This document shows, in pieces, positions 39,801 to 48,800 of a stretch of 64,000 nt of DNA. The translations under genes were made by a program, and so were the position numbers. The notes under the pieces were generated by a model. The model had not been told where the DNA came from. It made no database searches and saw only the letters and a program-made list of their open reading frames with translations. The first letter of the stretch is position 1. Each line of letters opens with the position of its first letter. The stretch comes from Bolinopsis microptera (taxonomy: Eukaryota > Ctenophora > Tentaculata > Lobata > Bolinopsidae): contig NC_087075.1 of assembly GCF_026151205.1 (NCBI RefSeq), forward strand, positions 6,404,858 through 6,468,857, given 5' to 3'.

Positions 39801-42800
39801 ATAGAGCTACTCCTGAGCCTTTTACTTTCGAGTCAAAGGTATCTTGATAGAAGCTCTCATAGCCTGTGAGTTCGTACAAGTTTTTCAATTCAGGGCCAAG
39901 TGCCAACATTTGTTTCAGCAAGACCAATTACAGAGAATTTGTTAGTAAATCTAGCTATTTCAATTGCCAGCGAGTCAAAGTTTGATTTGTTGCCATCAAG
40001 ATTTTGAAATATTAGTGAGTTTTGCACTTGTAATTCGTGAGCAAAGGTGTGGTTTATGCCTTTTACAGAATATGAGTCACAGCTTTCAAGTACCTCAGAG
40101 ATTTTACGTGTAACATCATCTGCATCAGTGTTATCATCATTGTCATCATTCAGAAGCTTGAATGGGTTATAACGGATTACTGCTAGGTGGAGACAATTAT
40201 TGCAGTACAAGTCAACTTTTTGATTTTGTTTGTCACTGGTGTTATAGCATCTAGAGTGAATGGGACAGTTACAGTTGTAGCATTCAAATATAGATTGACC
40301 TAGATAGATACTTTTTAAACAGTGGGCACAGACCTCTTTTTTAAGAACATTCATACTGGAGGCTGATAGCCTTCAACATGAGGCTGTCCTCCGGCGGCAT
40401 GAGAATAAAGTGTTGAACCAACCTTACCGTCCCTCCTCCCCCTCTTCCTCCTATCAGTCCCTCCATGCATCCTAACAAGGACAGTATTACGGATTAAAGT
40501 AGCAAGTTTGGCCACTCCCTTCCAATTAAGGTGCAGGTAATCCGTCCGGCCATATTTGTCAAACTCCCTGGACAAGGTTGGGCAAAGTAAGCCAGTGTTA
40601 TTATCCAGGAAGTCATCAAAGCCATCAACGAACTGGACACCAAAGTTTTTGGGAAGTAGCTCACGTCGAATAAGCTCTATAAAGTATAGAACTTTCCTAT
40701 TTAAGTCAGTATTTCGAGTTGGTAAAAGTGGACAAAGAAATACTTGAGCAGTTGGATTGGCCTCTTGGATTTGCTCAATCTTGAATTCTAAAAGACTAAA
40801 TATAGCAAAAATTTCACGTTGAGATTTAACAGATGGTCTTCTAACATCATTAATACCACACATAATAACAACGTTCTTGTATCCACATGCAAGATATGGG
40901 TTAATGTCATCTATTGTCGGAGTCCAAACATTCCGACCAGGCAGCCATTTACCAAAGCTCCTCTTGTGATCCTCTCCAAATTTCATACCTGATCCGTTTG
41001 AATCAGAGAAGATACAAGTACTAGCACGATTCTTTCCGTCTATTGATCTGAAAGTAAAACTATATCGTACTGCACCAGTGACTGACCCCTTCTGGATAGA
41101 GTGCTTGTAGTGAGCCTGACTCCTTCTGGTCATCCTGTAAACTGACCTGGGGGTACACTTGTGTGTGTGAACTGAGTTGTTCATTTCAGTGAAGAGGACT
41201 TCGCATTCACCTCCAATGGAAAGAGTCAATATGCTAGATTCTGGATGTATCACTGGTTCGTTGTCAGAATGTTCTGGCAGGTAACCCTCGCCTTCTTCGT
41301 AGCGGTTGATCAACACGCTATTCGTTACAGGATTTTCTTCTGCACAGAACTTCTCATTAATTTTCAGGATGAGCGCAGCCAGTTTCTCCGGTATTTCTGC
41401 ATTTTTCTTGTTCTCATCCCTGGATCCACTGTATTTGTATTTCTCTCCAAACGAACACACTGAGTGCCCATTCTCCTTGCTGAACTGAAGAGATTCGCAG
41501 TACTGGAGAAGATCTGATTCAGCATCACTGTCTATGAATTCTTCCACTGTGTCTGCCACAGGTTTTTCTTCATTTTTAAAGATGGTCTTTGATAGAAGGT
41601 GCTTATCATTTAATGCAGAGCCAGATGATGGCTTATCGTGAGGAATTGTAGTCTGTTGGGTAGACAGTTGGTCTAGAGACTGCTTGATTCCCTTCAGTTC
41701 AAGAGAAATGTGCGGTTCCTGCCGAGTATGTTCATCAAGCTGGTCAATGATATCATGTATCAGTTTCTCAGTGTCAAGCTTGGGAGCAGTAGATGAGACA
41801 AGACCTTTGGTGGAAAGATCAGTGATTTGTTTCTGAAGGTCCTCAATAGCCGTTTTAACACCATTCACATCTTCACTTAGTTCTCCTTTACAGTGGTCTT
41901 CTATGCTTTTGACCCGGTTTTGATGGTCTTTCAAACCATGTTCATTGGTTAGTAGGTGTTGCAAGTGAAGGTCGAGGTTTTGGATCACCTGGATTGACTC
42001 TTTCATTTTATCAACATCAATTGTTGATAGTGATTTTGTCAAGGTTTCCATGTCTTTGAGGTTCTGACAGGCAGAGTGTACCTCATAATCACTATTGGAC
42101 TGTTGTAGACTCAGGGTGTTCCGACATTTGTAGCAGAAGTTGTCGTGTGAGTTGGTTGGTACAGGTGCTACGTAGCAAAATGGACATAACCACTGTTCCA
42201 GCTTCAATATTGACGGCTTCGTGATACCCTTTAGTCCCAGACAATCTGCATGCCAGTTCTGTTTGCATCCTGTGCATACTAGCTTGAAGCTTCCAGTATT
42301 CGACTGGCTACATGGGCATCTATCAACATTATGATGCTCTTTTTTAGTGTTTTGCCCTGTTCCTGTCACAGAGCCACGTCTATTTCCGGTAGATGGTGTT
42401 TTTATACCTGTACCTGACATCACACAGCCAAGCAACACACAGCTAATAAAGACAGCACAGCAAACAAACAACGAATTACTCACGGCTCCCCTTTGGGGGT
42501 ACTAGTACATGCTATTCCTGAACTAAAATTATTTGTTATATAGCAGCGCTGAAAGTATAAAAAAGTATTGTTATAAGTGTATCATGAAAATAGTCCATAA
42601 ACTTCTGTATTTAAATATTCGTTCTTTAACGTCACGATTTCAGGTTTTGGAAAAATTGTCAACTAAATTAATGAATTTTGCTCAATGATATTGATTCCTC
42701 ACTTCATCATCTCACTAACAGGTATTTAAGAAGTTACACTTGGGAACAGTCTCGTTTGGTACCGAATCCTTTCCTGAAGTAAAAGAACATCTTACCAATG

Positions 42801-45800
42801 AGTACGATAACGGGGCGAAACAGGGAACCAAGGTATTTAATCCTATGCTACTAGATACCATTATATTGTATTTATACTAGTATTTATATAGTATTCATAC
42901 TAGATACCATTATAATTAGCCATTAGAGCATTAGATCCGATTTTAAATATTTGATGTAAATTGAGCAATCTTAGTCATGTAAATAAATATTTTTATCAAG
43001 GTCCACATTTTAAACCTTTTCGATTTTACAAAACCAACATTTTGTCTTGTTCTGTAATAAACCGCCCCAACAGGTTCGTAAAACCCTGGCGTACCGAGTA
43101 AAGGAGTCAGTGCGAGCACTAGCTGTGTGCCATAATGTTACACCCAGTGGTACTGACGAGTCTGCTGAGGAGGAGGGGAAGGAGGGCGAGATCAACCAGA
43201 GTGAGTATTGTCGTCAATCTGTCGTCAAACTGTCCAGTACTGTCGTCGTAACAAACCACCCAGTACAGTCGTCAATCTGTCGTCGTAACAAACTGTCCAG
43301 TTCTGTCGTCGTAGCAAACCACCCAGTACAGTCGTCATCCTGCCGCCGTAACAAACCGTCCAGGCATTCTTGATATTTTCTTTTAGCCTTTATTAAAGAT
43401 TTTCTCGTGATGATTTTAAGTTATGTACATGTAGATTTAAAGAGAGCGGACAGAGTGGTGAATAAGATCCGCCAGTTCAGAAACTCAACTTTAACTTACA
43501 ACAGTCTCAACACTGACACCGGTTCTGACTGTAAGTCACACGTGCTACTCGTCACTATTGTCTGTTAGACACGTGATGTGCTGTGTCACGTGATGTGCTG
43601 TGTCACGTGGTGCTACTCGTCACTATTGTCTGTTAGACACGTGATGTGCTAGTCACACGTGGTGCTACTCGTCACTATTGTCTGTTAGACACGTGATGAG
43701 CTGTGTCACGTGGTGCTACTCGTCACTATTGTCTGTTAGACACGTGATGTGCTAGTCACACGTGTTAGACACGTGATGTGCTGTGTCACGTGGTCACGAC
43801 GTGATGTAATACTGTGGAAATGTGCCCGTGATAGTGTTATATTATAGTTAGAGGGAGCTACTGAATATTGTTTGTCAAATATACAGACGTGCTTCCAGCT
43901 ACATGTTTCAAATGTCGCATTATTTCTTTTTATTTTTTGTGCAATTATAGTGGACTAGGAAACACATCGTACGCATCGTAGTAGAAAGGCAAGGCCTTAC
44001 TAATCTTACATATTCAGCTAAAGAGACGCAATATCACAGCTCTAAGATGACCTACACAAAATTTTGTACCCCAGGGTCCTACTCCCAGACCCACGTGATG
44101 ATTTCACTCAAAAATTCAACCGGAAATTATTTGCATTTTAAAATCTTGGCTAGTTACTTTGAATATGAATGAGTGGATGCGGTGGGAAGTTAATATGGTA
44201 GTTTTAATATTAATTGAAGCATATTTTATACTCGATACCAAAATGTTGGTTGGTTATTAATGAAGTCGACGATTAATTTACTTAATTAAACTATGTAAAC
44301 GTTTTCAGCGTTCGATCACTCTGTGACGGAGAAGATGCAATATCAGGCTGCCTCCCCAGACGAAGTAGCTCTTGTAGAGTGGACAGAGGAGGTGAGAATA
44401 ATATTAATTAATAATTAATATAATAATTTAAAACACAAATTATTAATAATCTAATTAATCATTTTTGTTTAATCATAATTGTCTTAGTGAAGCCTACAAT
44501 CATTGTCCATACGACCATGTTTTTATTTCCCACTCACCGCTTTTGCAGTACCTAAATAATCACGTGACTTCCCTCCAATAATCACGTGACTTTCCTCCAA
44601 TAATCACGTGACTTCCCTCCAATAATCACGTGACTTCCCTCCAATAATCACGTGACTTCCCTCCAATAATCACATGACTTCCCTCCAATAATCACGTGAC
44701 TTCCCTCCAATAATCACGTGACTTCGCTCCAATAATCACGTGACTTCCCTCCAATAATCACGTGACTTCCCTCCAATAATCACGTGACTTCCCTCCAATA
44801 ATCACGTGACTTCCCTCCAATAATCACGTGACTTCCCTCCCAAGGTAAACCTAACACTGGTCTACAGAGACCGTCAGATAATGAGACTGCGAACACCAAA
44901 TGGTGAGATAGAAGAGTTTGAGATCCTCCTTATATTCCCCTTCACGAGCGAGAGCAAGAGGATGGGCATTATTGTCAAGGATACCGCTACTGGGGAGATC
45001 ACTTTCGTTATGAAGGGGGCTGATGTGGTTATGGCTAATATTGGTAATGATTTGATAATTATATGTAACGTTTTGTATCATTAATTTATCATGATTTTAT
45101 ACAATATAGATACAAAATCGTTAGTGTTGACTGTGTTGCACAGCGTTTGATATCCAAGCTCTACTATAAAGTTTTTTATCAAACCTCAGTTCAGTACAAT
45201 GACTGGCTGGAGGAGGAATGTGATAACATGGCAAGAGAAGGACTCAGGACCCTGGTAGTTGCCAAGAAGATGCTCTCTCAGGAACAGTATGATGACTTTG
45301 AGAGACGGTACACGGAGGCTAAACTCAGTATTAATGATAGGGCCAGACAGGTTAGTGGTAGATTATTTTGTTAAATTACTATTTTAAATAATTACTACTT
45401 TTAAAGTATTACTACTAAAATAAATTACTACAATGTTAGACTGCTATTCCTATTTCCTAGCTGTAGTGACAATGTATCAGACTTCAAAAATATAATCCTG
45501 AACCAGTAAATATAATTAGCAAACGGAATGGGGGTCCGAAAATTAGGGGATCATTGAGAAAACCCCCAAAATATGCTGGACCTAAGCCCTAAGGTGTTCG
45601 AAAATATTAATTAACCAACTAAATGTAGATGAGACAAGTACAGCTGACAATGGAAGGAGACATGCAGTTGCTGTGTGTAACCGGTGTGGAAGATAAGCTG
45701 CAACCTGATGTCAGAACAAGTCTTGAACTACTTGCTAATGCTGGCATCAAGGTAATTAATTAAATATTTAATTAAAATATCAATTAGCGTAATTAGATTC

Positions 45801-48800
45801 GCCAGGATAATTGGCTAATACCATGCATTGTTTGCCAGGTGTGGATGTTAACGGGAGATAAGTTGGAGACTGCTACTAACATAGCCATCTCATCACGACT
45901 GGTGTCTCGCATGACTCCAATATACCAGTTTAAACCTGTCAAGACCAGAACTGAGGCTCATAACGAGCTCAACAACTTTAGAAAACACAAGTTAGTATTT
46001 TGCTTAAATAATCATTATGTAATCTAAGTTTTTACTTTTGACGTGAAAAATGTTGGTTGGATTTTTCATGGGTAAAATAGCTGGGCTTGGCCGGGAATTG
46101 AACCCGGGACCTCTCGCACCCTAAGCGAGAATCATACCCCTAGACCACCAAGCCGCTGTCTATATGTCAATTTGAAAGAAATTATTTTCAATAATATTTC
46201 CTTAGTGAAAATGCTCTTATAATCTTGGGAGATTCACTGATGACCTGTTTGGAGCACTACGAACAAGAATTTGTTGGTAAGTTGTAGCAATTACTTATAT
46301 AACTGTTTACTGTTGTAGCAATGTGTTCCATGCTTTTCAAGCATCTTCTGCCGTAAAATTACTTTAAGGCCAGAACTTTGTTTTTGGCCGCAAAACCCTC
46401 TGGCCTCTTGAATAGTGAATACAGCTTTTTCCCAGCTAATTTCTCAATACATGGTTGAACAATTTCTATACTGCTAACTTCTAGAAAACATACAAACGTC
46501 CACCTATCAGACCTGTATTTCAGAGTTAGCCATGATGTCGCCAGCAGTTGTTGTATGCAGATGTAGTCCTACTCAGAAGGCTAACATTGTATACCTTATC
46601 AAGAAACACAGCAACAAACCTGTCGCTGCTATTGGTAAGTTTATTATTCACTTACGATAGATTGGTGAGGATATTTTCAGGTTTTAGTATTTCCTCTGTT
46701 ACCATTACCTAGTCTAATGCCTGCCTTGTAAATGTATTGCTATATTGTATACCGAGGGGCGAGGTTTATTATATCTGATGTACAGATCAAATATAACCAG
46801 GCTATTGCCATACTCGGTAACCGCTACACAGAAAGACATACCAACATTCAATGTGGCACATTCAACCACTTGGAGGGTATGCTGCACGCCATTGACAAGC
46901 GCATAATATCTGTGAAAAGCTTTGTCGCGCTAAATTACCTCATTCCAATCATATCGTCCTCTGACATGATAATATGGAAGAGCTCAAAAGTGTCTCGAAA
47001 TTAAGATATTATCATTATGTTGTAACTTATCGTTGGTGACTACAGACTTGGAGATCGCATGCTGTATGATAACTCACTTCCAATTTCGCCCGGCCCTTGA
47101 CAGTCCTGGTGTGACCCAGATCATGATTCATGGTACATAATGATAACACACTTCAAATGCCTGTAAAATGTAAGTCCTAACATGTGTAAGTCATAACGTG
47201 TTTAAGTCCTAACATGTGTAAGTCATAACCCCTTGTGATTCCAGGAGATGGAGGTAACGATGTGAGCATGATACAAGCAGCAGATGCGGGTATTGGTATC
47301 GTGGGAAAAGAGGGCAAACAGGCCTCGCTAGCTGCTGATTTCTCAATCACGCAGTTTAGTTATGTGGGGAGATTATTGCTGTGGCACGGCAGAAACAGGT
47401 GGGTTTAAATTTTAGATTTGTTTAAGATTGTGTTTGATATCCAAACTTAGGACGAATCTTTTATTTTATAAGGTAGACCAATGAGAGCCCCCACTCGCAG
47501 TAGAAAATGCATCAAATTTTTAGACGTTTTGGCCCAATGGGCAATGCCTTCGTCATAGGAGACGAGTCGAAATGATAGCGCGGACTATAGGGCCAACTTC
47601 AGATCAAACGTAAATCCTCTCGCCAAACTTCATGTTTTAACATCTTTTTCAATTTCAGTTATAACCGATGTGCGTCTCTGTCTCAATTCATCATTCACCG
47701 TGGTCTTATAATCTCAGTAATGCAGGCTATCTTTTCTGCAGTCTTCTTCTTTGTCTCTATTTCGCTCTACCAAGGAGTTTTACTGATCGGGTACGTTATT
47801 GTAATTGTAATTTTGTTTCCTCTGGAATCTTATTTTGTAAAGACTTACCAATAATAATTATCTTTTATATATATTTTGTAAATTCCAGAAATTTGTGTCA
47901 TCATTTGACAATGTTCTTGAAAAACCTCTATGCCCATAAACTGTCACCTTCCTACCTCACTGTTTCCAGTTACTCCTCCTTCTTTACTATGGGCCCCGTG
48001 TTCCTGCTGGTCCTGGACGTGGACGTGGAAGCTAAGATTGCCATGATGTATCCAGAGTTGTACAAAGAAATGCAGAAAGGTACATTCCTCGCAAATCACT
48101 TTTTAATGTTCCTTTTTAATGTTCATTGATTTTACTTTATAGATAACAATTCCAACTGTGGATTTATCTCAGTGCAGATTATCATTAACAGGATCCTGTA
48201 TTTAACAACAAACCTTGCACACGATTCTTAATTCTCCCTCGCCCTCTAGGTCGGGTGTTGTCGTACAAAACATTCTTCATGTGGATTCTTGTGTCAGTCT
48301 ACCAGGGAGCTGCTATCATGTACCTTGGTATCCTTCTCTTTAAAGAGGGTAAATAATACCATTACGGAATTTTTATCGGATATGGGCGATGGGTTTTCAC
48401 ATTTCTTTCAAGATTGTAACTTCTAAGTACATTTGTTTTATTTCATACGCGTAGGTTTTGGACTTGTCATCCAATATACTCGATACATTTTAACCACTAA
48501 TTAATAATTAATCAACACAAATCCGCTCAGATTTTATCCACGTGATAGCGATCACGTTTACTGTACTGATAGTTACGGAACTGTTGATGGTGGTGGTTAC
48601 TGTGCGCACGTGGCATTGGCTCATGGCTGTAGCTCAGGTATACCCATGGTAGTTTTTAAATGTTCATAATTTCGAGAAATTCTCAGTTGTTGGTGGTGAT
48701 AACGCACAACCCTTCGTTTTGACGAAACTATTCAATTAACTGACTTAATCTTTAATTATCCATGTCAATGTATGCTCTGGTAAATTTCACTAACTCCTTC

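Larger units (their letters stand above)
29474..40354 (-). pseudogene. LINE B ORF2, frameshifted and interrupted
   Basis: Pieces in order on the minus strand: 40354-39890 (C4HC3 zinc finger at C9, C12, C25, C28, H33, C36, C51, C54, then the start of the endonuclease, IGLAETN), 39927-38557 (endonuclease, AGDFNIN and TDHISHHLP), 38617-38234 and on to 37708 (reverse transcriptase, [33 protein letters not shown]), then beyond the copia element 30223-29474 ([12 protein letters not shown] and the tail). Breaks are near 39900, 38600 and 38310. Its ATG overlaps the ORF1 stop as ATGA. Confidence 0.88.
29390..42540 (-). mobile_element. LINE B, PHD-AlkB-SGNH LINE split by copia
   Basis: A minus-strand non-LTR retrotransposon in ATP9 intron 11. 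ORF1 is at 40351-42483; ORF2 starts at 40354 and ends at 29474, and is cut at 30223/37708 by an LTR element. Without that insertion it would be about 5.7 kb. ORF1 is open but ORF2 has at least three frameshifts, so the copy is dead. Both outer ends are approximate. It differs clearly in protein sequence from LINE A but shares the AlkB-SGNH ORF1 and zinc finger-endonuclease-RT ORF2 plan. Confidence 0.85.

Noticed and set aside
44556-44842. CRISPR-like array because of regular 22-bp repeats
   Set aside because: No unique spacers, and the context is an animal intron.
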